NCBI GenBank assembly: GCA_023336875.1 | Contig: JAMBLH010000087.1 | Location: 1-36,392 of the forward strand | DNA: 36,392 bases | From: Actinomycetes bacterium | Lineage (GTDB): Bacteria > Actinomycetota > Acidimicrobiia > Spongiisociales > UBA5794 | Direction: 5' to 3' | Shown: positions 1 to 8,961 of the stretch, piece by piece | Position numbering within the stretch: the stretch's first letter is position 1 | Layout of the letters: the number at the start of each line of letters is the position of its first letter | Notes under the pieces: model-generated | Databases searched by the model: none | Told to the model about the DNA's origin: nothing | Seen by the model: only the letters and a program-made list of their open reading frames with translations | Made by a program: the position numbers and the translations under genes

Positions 1-20
1 AACTGTGAACTGTGAACAGT
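1..20. repeat. Seven-base tandem repeat at the left edge, inside gltB's 3' end
   Basis: AACTGTG, AACTGTG, then AACAGT: two identical heptads and a partial third. The gltB reading frame runs through it with no stop (last codons read VHSSQ), so the repeat either encodes the final residues of GltB or the stop lies beyond base 1. The repeat may continue outside the window. Confidence 0.5.
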
Positions 21-3000
21 CTCGCGTGTGTCGTCCTCTGGTGGCTCCGGTCGCAACACCCAGAACGACTTGACGGCTTCGTCCCAGTCGGTGAGGAGTT
101 CTGTTCCCCTGCGGGAGCGGGTGCGAGCAACGTGTACTTGGACCATCTCCTTGAGCTCTGCAGCATCCTCGTCACCCAGCCGCTTCGGCGAGGGCGCGGA
201 AGCAGAGACATGAGCCTTGACCGATGTATCGACATCATGGAGGAAGAGCACTCCTCCTGTCATCCCTGCTGCGATGTTCCTGCCGGCCGGTCCAAGGACC
301 GCCACTTTTCCTCCGGTCATGTACTCACAGGGATGATCCGACGTACCCTCGACGACTGCGGTTGCGCCCGAGTTTCGCACCGCAAAGCGCTGGCCGACAA
401 CACCAGCGACGTAGAGATCTCCGCCCGTTGCGCCATACAAGCAAGCGTTCCCTGCGCCCTGTGGGACTGTTGACGACTCAGTGAACGGGCGGATCGAGAT
501 CGTGCCACCACCCATTCCCTTCCCGACGTAGTCGTTCCCAACGCCATCGAGCTCGATGTCGACACCTCTACTCAGGAACGCTCCGAGTGATTGCCCTGCT
601 GTGCCGGAGAGCCGAATGTGAAGTCCTCCGTCGCTGAGGCCGGCGTCGCCATTGATCTCTGCGATCTCTCCGGACAGTCGAGTCCCCACCGACCGATCAG
701 TATTCGCGATCGGGAACGCCACAGAAACGGGGCCATCGCCGCGCAGGACAATCCTCCCGGCCTCAGCGAGCTGCTCGCCAAGTTGGGAGCGCTCGACCCG
801 TCTGAAGCTGCGATCCTGGCCGAAGTCCGCTCGGACCAGAAGCGATTCCAGATCTGCGCCCACCCCACCTCCGATCGATCCGAGTAGATCACCTCTTCCC
901 ACGATCTCATCGACCGTACGCGCGCCGATCGATGCAAGAATCCGTCTGACATCCATGGCGATCAACCTGAACAGCTGGATCACCTGCTCGACCGATCCCG
1001 AGTACTTCGCCCTGAGATCGTCTCGCTGTGTCGCGATTCCAACCGGACACGTGTTCTCATGACACTGTCTGACCATTTTGCAGCCGAGTGCCAGCAGAGG
1101 AAGCGTGCCGAACCCGTATCGCTCCGCACCAAGCATCGCCGCAACGACAACATCCTTGCCTGTGCGGAGACCGCCGTCGGTCTCGAGCAGCACAGAGGAG
1201 CGGAGTCCGTTCGCCACCAGGGACTGGTGCGTTTCAGCCAGTCCGATCTCCCAGGGCGATCCGGCATGCTTCATCGAGACGATCGGAGATGCGCCAGTGC
1301 CCCCGGCGTTGCCAGAAATCGTGATCGCGTCAGCCGAGGCCTTCGCGACCCCAACAGCAATAGTTCCAACTCCTGGACCCGAAACAAGCTTCACCGAGAC
1401 CCTTGCGAGCGGTTTGAAGGTCTTGAGGTCATATATGAGCTGAGCAAGGTCTTCGATCGAGTAGATGTCGTGGTGCGGGGGCGGCGAAATCAGCGTGACG
1501 CCAGGCTCGGTGTGGCGCAGCTCTGCGATCTCCGGTGTCACTTTGTGACCAGGGAGCTGGCCACCCTCCCCCGGCTTGGATCCCTGGGCCATCTTGATCT
1601 GGAACTCCTCTGCAGAGGCGAGATATCCAGGAGTTACGCCAAAACGCCCACTTGCGATCTGCTTGATCTGTGAATTCAGCTTGGTGCCGAATCGAGAGGA
1701 GTCCTCGCCGCCCTCGCCCGAGTTGGACATGCCACCAATGTGGTTCATGGCTTCGGCAAGCGTCTCGTGTGCCTCTTTCGATAACGCACCCATCGACATT
1801 GCAGCTGTGACGAATCGACGCATGATCCGCTCGACGGGCTCGACGTCGTCACTTGGGATCGGATCTCCGACACTGTCGACAGTGAGGAGATCGCGAAGCT
1901 CCATCACCGGCCTCTCCTCATCGATGAGATTCAGATATTTGTCGTACACCTCGATGTCGCCGGACCGAACAGCCTTCTGAAGGGCAAGGACCGCACGGGG
2001 GGCAGCGATATGGGGGACACCACCCCTGCGGTGCTTGTAGTACCCCTCGATCTCCTCCTCCCCGCTGACATAGCGGCGATGGCGGACGATCACATCCTGC
2101 GCAATCTTGTCGAATCCGACGCCACCGATGCGGCGCTGTGTGAACCGGAACCCAAGATCGCACACCTCCTCGTCAAGCCCGATCGCCTCGAAGAGCTCAG
2201 ACGACCGGTAGGACTTGACTGTGCAAATGCCCATCTTGGACATGATCTTCAACAGCCCCTGTTCAAGGCTCAGCCTGTAGTTCTCCTGGGCTTCGACCGC
2301 GCCGAGCGGCACCTCGTCAGACACAGCCATTGCACGGACCTGTTCAATGGCGAGATACGGGTTGACCGCGGCAGCACCGAAGCCCATGAGACACGCAAGG
2401 TCGTGGGCATCCCTTGGCTCACCCGATACCGCGATGATCGAGGCATGGAGACGCAGGCCAACATCAATCAGGTGATGGTGGACCGCACCAACCGCGAGAG
2501 CGATTGGAATCGCGGCATGACGTTCGTCCGTCGACCTGTCAGAGAGCATCACGATCGTTGCGCCGTCGCGAACAACGGCCTCGACCTCCGCGCAGATCTC
2601 GTTCACGGCGGAGACCATTCCTGTCGCGCCACCAGCCGGATCGAAGAGGATGTCGAACCATTCCGATCTGAATGACGGATCATCTGATGTTCGTAGTGCT
2701 TCAAGATCAGCGTCAGAGAGCACCGGCGACGTCAGCTCCATCATGTGAGCCTGTTGGGGAGTCTCCTCAAGGAACGACCCATGTCTCCCGACGTAGGTGC
2801 GAAGAGACATCACCAGTTTCTCCCTGATGGGATCCATTGGAGGATTCGTCACCTGGGCAAAGGCCTGATGGAAATACCGGGTCAGCCTCTGCGGTAGTTC
2901 AGACAAGGCGGCAAGGCCGGTGTCGTGGCCCATCGACAGGATCGGTTCTTTGCCCTCGGTCATCTGTTGAAGGAGAAGTCTCCGCTCCTCAGCGGTGTAG

Positions 3001-4376
3001 CCGAACACCCTGCTCAGCGCTCCGGCATCGAAGCGTTCATCCTGGAGGTCGTCGAAAGGATCACGAACGTACGCCGTCTCTGTCGTGAGCCAGTTGGCGT
3101 AGGGCCGGTGATTCGCAAGTCGCGTCTTAACCTCGGCTGAGAAGGCAATCGATCCATCGTCGAGATCAACAGAAAGAATCTCACCTGGGCCGAGCTGGCC
3201 GGTGTCCACAGCGAGAACCTCCACTTCGGGAGCGATCCCCGCTTCCGAAGCCACAAGGACTGTGTCCGGTGTGACGGTCCAGCGCGCAGGTCGAAGGCCG
3301 TTGCGGTCAAGGCCTGCAATCAGCGTCCTGCCATCGGTTGCGGCGATCGCTGCTGGGCCGTCCCATGGTTCTGTGAGAAAGGCATGGTATTCGTAGAACG
3401 CCTTGAGATTGGGGTCGAGATCCGTGACGTTCTCCCATGCCTGGGGGATCAACATCTCCTTGACATGGGCAACGTCTCGACCCGACCGGACCAGTACCTC
3501 CATTGCCTCGTCGAGGCTCGCCGAGTCACTTCCAATGCCCGCACGAACCAGCGGAGCGAGATCAGGGGTCCTGTCCCCCCAAATGCCTTCACCCAGATCG
3601 TTGGATCTCGCGGCCATCCATGCGCGATTCGCCTGCACCGTGTTGATCTCGCCATTGTGTGCAAGCATTCGGAATGGTTGTGCAAGAGCCCACGAAGGCT
3701 CGGTGTTCGTCGAATATCTCTGATGGAATATCACGAAATCCGATTCGAACATCGGATCACGCAGATCCCAATAGAACTGCTCAATGGTGTCCGCAGTGAA
3801 GAGGCCCTTGTACACGATGGTCCTTGCCGAGGCGGAGACAACCGCGAATCCGTCAACGTCATCCACACGCTCGATCTGTTTCCTCGCCAGGAACAGAGCC
3901 TTCTCGAGACCCTCCTGATCGAGGATCGTGGTCCCTGCCTGGACGATCGCCTGGGAGATGATCGGGAGGGATGCAGTTGCGGTCTCTGACAGGACGTTCG
4001 GACCGGTGGGAACCGTTCGCCAGAGAAGGAGCTTGATGCCGTTGGCCTCCAGGGCATTCTCTATGAGGAGCTTTTGAGGATCGACAGAGTCCTTGGGCAG
4101 GAAGGCCATCACCACACCCATCCGGTCACGGTCCGGAACCTTGATACCGTGCGCCCTGAGTTCGCGCTCGAGTAGTCGATAGGGGAGCCTTGTCATGATT
4201 CCCGCCCCATCGCCTGTGCCGTCTGCCGAACGGGCGCCCCTGTGGTCCAGTGCATGGAGGCACTGAACGCCAAGCCTCACAATGCGATGGGATGCAGCTG
4301 CATGTCGATCCGCAATGAAGCCGACACCGCACGCGTCGTGGTGTTGCAGGGGGTTATAGAGGGGAAAACGGTTCAC
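1..4376 (-). CDS. gltB: Glutamate synthase large subunit (3' end cut by window edge)
   Basis: Makes glutamate from glutamine and 2-oxoglutarate in ammonia assimilation, in the cytoplasm with the small subunit GltD. I read 1458 codons without a stop at the places I translated. The GTG start at 4376 has a GGAG sequence 8 bases upstream and begins MNRFPLYNPLQHHDACGVGF, so a 15-residue propeptide would be removed to expose catalytic Cys16 of the N-terminal glutamine amidotransferase domain. The central and FMN domains follow (for example LACLMGFGAAAVNPYLAIE near 2399–2341). The 3Fe-4S cluster cysteines are present in GCKMVRQCHENTCPVGIATQ as Cys1099, Cys1105 and Cys1110. The last readable residues, FWVLRPEPPEDDTRETVHSSQ, are at the usual C-terminal end, so the stop should lie just past base 1. 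gltD is probably the next gene outside the window. The length matches the roughly 1500-residue family. Confidence 0.96.
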   Translation of the reverse strand, partial: MNRFPLYNPLQHHDACGVGFIADRHAAASHRIVRLGVQCLHALDHRGARSADGTGDGAGIMTRLPYRLLERELRAHGIKVPDRDRMGVVMAFLPKDSVDPQKLLIENALEANGIKLLLWRTVPTGPNVLSETATASLPIISQAIVQAGTTILDQEGLEKALFLARKQIERVDDVDGFAVVSASARTIVYKGLFTADTIEQFYWDLRDPMFESDFVIFHQRYSTNTEPSWALAQPFRMLAHNGEINTVQANRAWMAARSNDLGEGIWGDRTPDLAPLVRAGIGSDSASLDEAMEVLVRSGRDVAHVKEMLIPQAWENVTDLDPNLKAFYEYHAFLTEPWDGPAAIAATDGRTLIAGLDRNGLRPARWTVTPDTVLVASEAGIAPEVEVLAVDTGQLGPGEILSVDLDDGSIAFSAEVKTRLANHRPYANWLTTETAYVRDPFDDLQDERFDAGALSRVFGYTAEERRLLLQQMTEGKEPILSMGHDTGLAALSELPQRLTRYFHQAFAQVTNPPMDPIREKLVMSLRTYVGRHGSFLEETPQQAHMMELTSPVLSDADLEALRTSDDPSFRSEWFDILFDPAGGATGMVSAVNEICAEVEAVVRDGATIVMLSDRSTDERHAAIPIALAVGAVHHHLIDVGLRLHASIIAVSGEPRDAHDLACLMGFGAAAVNPYLAIEQVRAMAVSDEVPLGAVEAQENYRLSLEQGLLKIMSKMGICTVKSYRSSELFEAIGLDEEVCDLGFRFTQRRIGGVGFDKIAQDVIVRHRRYVSGEEEIEGYYKHRRGGVPHIAAPRAVLALQKAVRSGDIEVYDKYLNLIDEERPVMELRDLLTVDSVGDPIPSDDVEPVERIMRRFVTAAMSMGALSKEAHETLAEAMNHIGGMSNSGEGGEDSSRFGTKLNSQIKQIASGRFGVTPGYLASAEEFQIKMAQGSKPGEGGQLPGHKVTPEIAELRHTEPGVTLISPPPHHDIYSIEDLAQLIYDLKTFKPLARVSVKLVSGPGVGTIAVGVAKASADAITISGNAGGTGASPIVSMKHAGSPWEIGLAETHQSLVANGLRSSVLLETDGGLRTGKDVVVAAMLGAERYGFGTLPLLALGCKMVRQCHENTCPVGIATQRDDLRAKYSGSVEQVIQLFRLIAMDVRRILASIGARTVDEIVGRGDLLGSIGGGVGADLESLLVRADFGQDRSFRRVERSQLGEQLAEAGRIVLRGDGPVSVAFPIANTDRSVGTRLSGEIAEINGDAGLSDGGLHIRLSGTAGQSLGAFLSRGVDIELDGVGNDYVGKGMGGGTISIRPFTESSTVPQGAGNACLYGATGGDLYVAGVVGQRFAVRNSGATAVVEGTSDHPCEYMTGGKVAVLGPAGRNIAAGMTGGVLFLHDVDTSVKAHVSASAPSPKRLGDEDAAELKEMVQVHVARTRSRRGTELLTDWDEAVKSFWVLRPEPPEDDTRETVHSSQ

Positions 4377-4448
4377 TCGCCCATCTCCGTTGGGGCGCAG
4401 AAGGTATCACTTGTGAATTGGTTCACAAAATCGGAGGACGCGGGTGTC
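4377..4448 (-). promoter_or_regulatory. gltB promoter with an overlapping palindromic operator candidate
   Basis: Between eis and gltB lies a perfect inverted repeat, TTGTGAA-N4-TTCACAA (4411–4428). On the minus strand its first arm doubles as a -35-like TTGTGA (4428–4423). A spacer of 16 bases leads to a -10-like TACCTT (4406–4401), and a GGAG Shine-Dalgarno precedes the GTG. The repeat covers the -35 and spacer, which is a typical place for a repressor to bind. The sequence shows the repeat; the promoter assignment and the regulator are inference, and I cannot name the regulator. Confidence 0.55.
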
Positions 4449-5678
4449 CTAGAAAACCTGGTTACACCACGGCTGCTGCGCGGTCCGAAACAGCTGGTGC
4501 ATATGGGCCGCAGCCCTTGCATCCGCCCGTAGTCGGCCGGCGGCGAGGTACCCAAGCGCGTCTCCACCTCCGAGATACAGTGCGCCAAGTACGTCGAGAT
4601 CCACACTGATGTCCGTTTCGGCTTCGATTCGCGCGCACGACGCAACGCCTCCTGTGACTGCCAGCTCGTAACTGCCCTCAACATCTGGGCGGAACGCATT
4701 CGTCACCGCGAAGCGCACTGATCCATCCTGCTCGTACCTACGCGCTTCGAGCGCGGTTGTCACATCAAGGATCAGAATCCATAGTGCGTCGAATTGGCTG
4801 TCCACTTTGATCCGCCTCGGCTCGACGAGCTTCATCGCGAGGGGATCGTCGATCCTGCTGTTCCAAAGCCGCACGTTTGGACTGCCGTCGATGTTCGTGA
4901 GATAGGACCACAGGGACGCGTGAGCACGTTCACTCGCGGTAGTGACCTCATCGATGTGCACCGTCTTGCCCGAATGCCCGTCGTCGCTGTCCCCGGCTTC
5001 GTGACGGTAGATAGCGTATCCATCCGGGCCATCAGGAGTCTCGTGCACGACGACCCGGAGAGACGTCCTTCCCCGCTTCCTCCAATCGGTATCGTGGAGC
5101 ACCTCCAACTCCCACCACTCCGTTGAACGCGAATACATCCCAGATGTCTGTGGGAGGACCTTGTCAAACACCGGGGGCAGCACCGCCAGCGCGTCTTCGA
5201 CACTGATCCGTCTCACCCGGTCGATATCGATCCCATCTCGGAAACGGATGTCTCTGGCCACCATCGTGATCGTGTCGGCGTACGTCGCGATCCCGTAGCC
5301 ATAGCGGCCGTAGATACTCGACTCCGACGCCCAAAGGCCTGCAATGGCGTAGCCGTTGTCCACGGCATTCTCAAGGTGCAATCGCATCATCTCGTTCATC
5401 AATCCCATGCGTCGGTGCGTGGGAAACACCGTCACGGCAGTTGTGCCTTCCATCGGAATCGTGCCACCAGGAATCGTGAGGTCGACGGCCAATCCAGCGA
5501 ACGTCCCAACAATCTCATCGCCCTCGAACGCGCCGAGCGTACGCTCAGGGGGATGGATCGTGCGAATGAGATCTGTGAAATCGTCGTCAGGAACATCCAC
5601 AGAAAAGCCATCAACGAGCGCCTTTGCAAAGGCGGGGTACTCATCTTCGGCGATTGGGCGATAGTCAATCTCGGGCAT
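4449..5678 (-). CDS. Eis-family GNAT N-acetyltransferase
   Basis: 409 residues, the usual length for the Eis family (acetyl-CoA-dependent multi-site N-acetyltransferases, known for acetylating aminoglycosides and protein lysines in mycobacteria). The architecture is an N-terminal GNAT domain (about 1–140), a central second GNAT-like domain, and a C-terminal SCP2-like domain (about 300–409). The acetyl-CoA loop is VFPTHRRMGLMNEM (84–97). The tyrosine of SSIYGRYGYG (Tyr123) matches the general acid, and the chain ends in phenylalanine, as in Eis, where the C-terminal carboxylate takes part in catalysis. The ATG at 5678 has no Shine-Dalgarno but a TAGTGT box 6 bases upstream, consistent with a leaderless mRNA. 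It ends 72 bases before gltB on the same strand. The family is clear; the natural substrate is unknown. Confidence 0.88.
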   Translation of the reverse strand: MPEIDYRPIAEDEYPAFAKALVDGFSVDVPDDDFTDLIRTIHPPERTLGAFEGDEIVGTFAGLAVDLTIPGGTIPMEGTTAVTVFPTHRRMGLMNEMMRLHLENAVDNGYAIAGLWASESSIYGRYGYGIATYADTITMVARDIRFRDGIDIDRVRRISVEDALAVLPPVFDKVLPQTSGMYSRSTEWWELEVLHDTDWRKRGRTSLRVVVHETPDGPDGYAIYRHEAGDSDDGHSGKTVHIDEVTTASERAHASLWSYLTNIDGSPNVRLWNSRIDDPLAMKLVEPRRIKVDSQFDALWILILDVTTALEARRYEQDGSVRFAVTNAFRPDVEGSYELAVTGGVASCARIEAETDISVDLDVLGALYLGGGDALGYLAAGRLRADARAAAHMHQLFRTAQQPWCNQVF

Positions 5679-5718
5679 GGCGGAACACTAGTGTCATGCC
5701 AACCCGCGAAGGAGCACG
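5679..5718. promoter_or_regulatory. Divergent promoter region with shared palindromic -10 element
   Basis: The palindrome ACACTAGTGT (5685–5694) gives the -10-like hexamer TAGTGT on both strands (5689–5694 plus, 5690–5685 minus). Leftward, only 6 bases separate it from the eis ATG, so transcription would start at the start codon. Rightward, about 24 bases lead to the next ATG at 5719, including AAGGAG at 5709–5714. No good -35 element is visible. The palindrome is observed; its promoter role is inferred. Confidence 0.5.
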
Positions 5719-6498
5719 ATGCCAGACGTACGAATCGCAGTTCAGCTTCATCCACAGCACGCTGACTACTCCGAGATCCGCAGCGCAGCCTCGAAAGCTG
5801 AGGAACTCGGTGTCGACGTTCTCTACAACTGGGACCACTTCTTCCCTTTGTACGGCGGAGAACCGGATCCGAACGATGGTATGCACTATGAGTGCTGGAC
5901 GATGCTCGGAGCATGGGCCGAAGCCACGGAGAAGGTCAAGATCGGTGCGTTGGTCACATGCAACAGCTACCGGAATCCCCAGCTGCTTGCTGACATGGCA
6001 CGAACGGTCGATGTGATCTCAGGCGGTCGATTGATCTTCGGCATCGGTAGCGGCTGGTTCGAGAAGGACTATGACGAATACGGATACGAATTCGGGACCG
6101 CGATCGGAAGGCTCAATACACTCGACGCTGCAATGCCGATCATCAAGGACCGACTCGCCAAGCTCGATCCACCGCCAACTGGGAAACTGCCGATACTGAT
6201 CGGTGGCGGCGGGGAGAAGGTCACGCTTCGGATCGTCTCGGAGTACGCCGACATCTGGCATGGTTTCGGGAGTCCTGAGACCTTCGTCCACAAGTCGGGC
6301 GTCCTGGACGGGTGGTGTGACAAGACCGGGAGGAATCGATTTGCTGTCGAGCGGTCCGTCGGTGTCGAGACGAAGTATGCGGAGCGTCTCGACGAATACG
6401 CCGCGGCGGGTGCCAAAGAGATCACGTTCGGACTCAACGGCCCCGACTACGACATGGGAGTCGTCACAGAGGCGATCGCGTGGAGGGACGGGAAGTAA
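5719..6498 (+). CDS. F420-dependent luciferase-like oxidoreductase
   Basis: 259-residue TIM-barrel protein of the bacterial luciferase-like monooxygenase family, of the type usually annotated as F420-dependent oxidoreductase in actinomycetes. Family features are the early VLYNWDHFFPL segment, the CNSYRNPQLLADMARTVDVI stretch, the FGIGSGWFEKDYDEYGYEF block (about 113–131) where the cofactor phosphate and substrate loop lie, and the LPILIGGGGEKVTLRIVSEYADIWH segment typical of the class. The ATG at 5719 has AAGGAG 4 bases upstream. It is divergent from eis and convergent with the PNPOx-like gene, 29 bases away. Cofactor F420 rather than FMN is inferred from the subfamily. The substrate cannot be told from sequence. 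Confidence 0.85.
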   Translation: MPDVRIAVQLHPQHADYSEIRSAASKAEELGVDVLYNWDHFFPLYGGEPDPNDGMHYECWTMLGAWAEATEKVKIGALVTCNSYRNPQLLADMARTVDVISGGRLIFGIGSGWFEKDYDEYGYEFGTAIGRLNTLDAAMPIIKDRLAKLDPPPTGKLPILIGGGGEKVTLRIVSEYADIWHGFGSPETFVHKSGVLDGWCDKTGRNRFAVERSVGVETKYAERLDEYAAAGAKEITFGLNGPDYDMGVVTEAIAWRDGK

Positions 6499-6508
6499 GA
6501 ATTAGACG

Positions 6509-6531
6509 GCAGACGGAACCGTTCTGTCTAC
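6509..6531. terminator. Imperfect hairpin between convergent genes (possible two-way terminator)
   Basis: A 23-base near-palindrome lies in the gap between two convergent genes and overlaps the stop codon of the minus-strand gene. Eight Watson-Crick pairs, one wobble and one mismatch can be drawn before loop constraints. There is no T-tract on either side, so termination by this hairpin is a weak inference. It includes a TAGACGGCAGACGG stretch related to the heptad repeat near 29.9 kb. Confidence 0.3.
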
Positions 6532-7169
6532 GTCGTGAAGCGGCGGACGGAGGGTGGAAGGGGGATGCCGTCGCCGAGATCTGGCGCTGGAATCGGATCG
6601 CCCGCGTGCAGTGCCAGCGGGATAACACCCGCCCAGATACCGAGATTCATGTCCTCTGCATCGTCCCCAGGAGGGCCGGTCCTGACCTTTGCTGATGCCT
6701 CGACGATGTCGAGCGCAAGGAGTTTCGTGCCTTTGTCCTCCTTCTCGTTGGGCCGGCGGGCCTCATCCCATCTACCAGGAATGACATGGTTCGTGATTGC
6801 AGCGAATGCAGCTAGTCGCTCTTCGGGGTCGTCCACGATCCTTGGCACTCCGAACACCATCACACTGCGATAGTTCAGCGAGTGGTGGAAAGCCGAGCGA
6901 GCCGCAACGATCCCATCGACGATCGTCACAGTGACACACACCTGCTCGCCAACTGTGCTCCGCATCATCCGCGAGGCGTGGGAACCATGGAGATAGAGCA
7001 CATCGTCAAGACGCGCATGAATCGTCGGGATGGCGAAGGGACCCTGATCGGTCTCAAATGCGAGGTGACAGATAAGCGCTTCATCGAGAATCTGATCGAT
7101 GACGTCCCTGTCGTACGCACCGCGCTCGGGCAGCCGGCGTACAGTCGATCGCTCGGATGAAGGTTGCAT
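6528..7169 (-). CDS. PNPOx-like split-barrel flavin-binding protein
   Basis: 213-residue protein of the pyridoxamine 5'-phosphate oxidase-like (Pyridox_ox_2/NimA-type) superfamily, which binds FMN or related flavins in a homodimeric split barrel. Supporting segments are RRLPERGAYDRDVIDQILDEALICHLAFETDQGPFAIPT near the N-terminus, the strand YLHGSHASRMMRS (about 58–70), and FHHSLNYRSVMVFG (about 93–106), as in this family. The ATG at 7169 lacks a Shine-Dalgarno but has TAGCAT 6 bases upstream (7181–7176), so it may have its own leaderless promoter even though the ABC transporter gene ends only 16 bases before it on the same strand. Function could be reductase, oxidase or flavin storage; sequence does not decide. 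Confidence 0.83.
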   Translation of the reverse strand: MQPSSERSTVRRLPERGAYDRDVIDQILDEALICHLAFETDQGPFAIPTIHARLDDVLYLHGSHASRMMRSTVGEQVCVTVTIVDGIVAARSAFHHSLNYRSVMVFGVPRIVDDPEERLAAFAAITNHVIPGRWDEARRPNEKEDKGTKLLALDIVEASAKVRTGPPGDDAEDMNLGIWAGVIPLALHAGDPIPAPDLGDGIPLPPSVRRFTT

Positions 7170-7185
7170 GACCGGATGCTATCCA

Positions 7186-8961
7186 TCACTTCGCACCACG
7201 CTGCCACACCTCGACTAGTTCTTTGTATCGGGGCGAACTCTCGACTAGCTCCGAGTGTGTTCCCTCGGCAATGATCCGGCCGCCATCGACCATGATCACG
7301 CGATCGGCCCTTTCAGCTGACCGGAGGCGATGTGCGATCACAACAGACGTGCGACCCGCGAGCAGGACGCGCAGGGCGCCCTCGACCTGTATCTCCGTCT
7401 CCGGATCGAGGTTGGATGTCGCCTCATCAAGCACGATGATCGACGGATCAGAAAGGAACGCCCGAGCCAGCGCTACGAGCTGTCTCTCACCAGCTGAGAA
7501 TCGTCCGCCACGCTCCCTTACCTCTGTATCGAGGCCCTCGGGCAAAGAACGCACCCAGTGGTCGATCCCCATGGCTCGCAGGACGTTCCACACTGCTTCA
7601 TCCGGCGCGCCGGGGTCGGCGTATGCAATGTTGTCACGCAGTGTCCCAGCGAAGAGGAACCCGTCCTGCGGGATGAGAGCCAGCGCGCCGGTTCGTGACC
7701 GCTCCGTGATGTCACGCAGATCGTTGCCATCGATAGCAACGACACCTGACTCCGGGTCGTAAAAGCGCATGATCAGCTTGGCAATGGTCGACTTTCCCGA
7801 CCCGGTCTCGCCCACAATCGCCACCCGCTCACCAGCGCCGACAATAACCGAGACAGCATCGAGCACCATCGTGTTGGGCTCGTAGGAGAACGACACAGTT
7901 TCGAGCGCAACCGACCCTGATACCGGCTCGGAGAGGTCGAAAGCACCTTGCTTGTCGTCGACAACCACCTTCTCGTCCATGAGTTCGAACAGTTTTGCGA
8001 TCGCCGCAAGCGCTGACTGCAGGAGGTTGTACACATTCGAGAGGTTGATGATGGGTTGGAAGAACCAGTCGAGGTACAGAAGGAAGGCAACAAGCGTTCC
8101 AATTGTCATCGTTCCGTTTAGGACACGCGAAGCCCCTATGCCAAGGGCGGCTGCGAGGGCGATGATCCTTAGGAACGCGACTACTGGGAAGTACCAGGAG
8201 ATCGCTCGCGCAGCGGCCATGTTGGCTTCAAAGTATCGTTCATTCACCCGACCGAAGGTCGACGCTTGTGCATCCTCCTGCGTGAAGGCCTGAACAACGC
8301 GAACGCCAGTGATCCCCTCCTGAAGCGTTGCAAGCACACTCCCGATCTGCTCCCTCACCTGGTCGTACGCCCGACGTGCCTGGCGTTGGAACAGCACGGT
8401 CACGCCAGCGAGTACGAACACAACAGCGAAGACAGTGAATGCCATCTGCCAATCAACAAGTACGAGGGCGAAAGCGACGCCTACGACTGTGAGCAGGTTC
8501 GTGAGCGCCAACACGGCTCCATCGGACGCAAACTCTTGTAGCGACTCGATGTCCGACGTCATCCGCGACACAAGCACCCCGCTCTTGGATCGGGAGTAGA
8601 AACCCATGTCCAGACGCAGTAGGCGCCCGAACACGACGGATCTCAGCCGGACCAGATAGCGCTCACCTACAATTGCGACGCTCCACTGGGCCGCGGCCGA
8701 TGCAAAATACTGCACCACAAGCAACCCGACATATATGGCCGCCGCGACGATGATCGTGCGCTTGTCCCCCTCCGTGATCCCATCATCGATGCCACCTCTG
8801 ATGATCAGCGGGCCGACTAGCCGGACGAGAGTCGCGACGGACGCAACCGCAATGGCGCCAATGAACTGCCACTTCAGATCCGGCGCGAGCCGTGCTGCGC
8901 GTGTGACGAGCCTGCCCGGCCGATCAACGCGATAGTCCCCTGCAGAACCCATGTACTTCAT
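7186..8961 (-). CDS. ABC exporter half-transporter, subunit with consensus catalytic glutamate
   Basis: 591 residues: an N-terminal six-helix ABC exporter transmembrane domain (about 30–315) followed by an ATPase domain. Walker A is GETGSGKST (384–392), Q-loop Gln432, Walker B SIIVLDEAT with catalytic Glu513, and H-loop His544. The signature is altered to FSAGE (488–492) instead of LSGGQ. Its ATG overlaps the stop of the upstream ABC gene in ATGA, so the two are translationally coupled. In known heterodimeric exporters (for example TM287/288, BmrCD) one subunit supplies the good Walker B and the other the good signature. This pair fits that scheme, and this protein supplies the good Walker B. 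Substrate unknown: lipids and drugs are both typical. A second in-frame ATG at residue 4 is possible. Confidence 0.92.
   Translation of the reverse strand: MKYMGSAGDYRVDRPGRLVTRAARLAPDLKWQFIGAIAVASVATLVRLVGPLIIRGGIDDGITEGDKRTIIVAAAIYVGLLVVQYFASAAAQWSVAIVGERYLVRLRSVVFGRLLRLDMGFYSRSKSGVLVSRMTSDIESLQEFASDGAVLALTNLLTVVGVAFALVLVDWQMAFTVFAVVFVLAGVTVLFQRQARRAYDQVREQIGSVLATLQEGITGVRVVQAFTQEDAQASTFGRVNERYFEANMAAARAISWYFPVVAFLRIIALAAALGIGASRVLNGTMTIGTLVAFLLYLDWFFQPIINLSNVYNLLQSALAAIAKLFELMDEKVVVDDKQGAFDLSEPVSGSVALETVSFSYEPNTMVLDAVSVIVGAGERVAIVGETGSGKSTIAKLIMRFYDPESGVVAIDGNDLRDITERSRTGALALIPQDGFLFAGTLRDNIAYADPGAPDEAVWNVLRAMGIDHWVRSLPEGLDTEVRERGGRFSAGERQLVALARAFLSDPSIIVLDEATSNLDPETEIQVEGALRVLLAGRTSVVIAHRLRSAERADRVIMVDGGRIIAEGTHSELVESSPRYKELVEVWQRGAK

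Noticed and set aside
2010..2675. A 221-codon open frame on the plus strand inside gltB
   Set aside because: It is antisense to gltB, whose frame gives strong conserved motifs there; no ribosome site and no recognisable protein.
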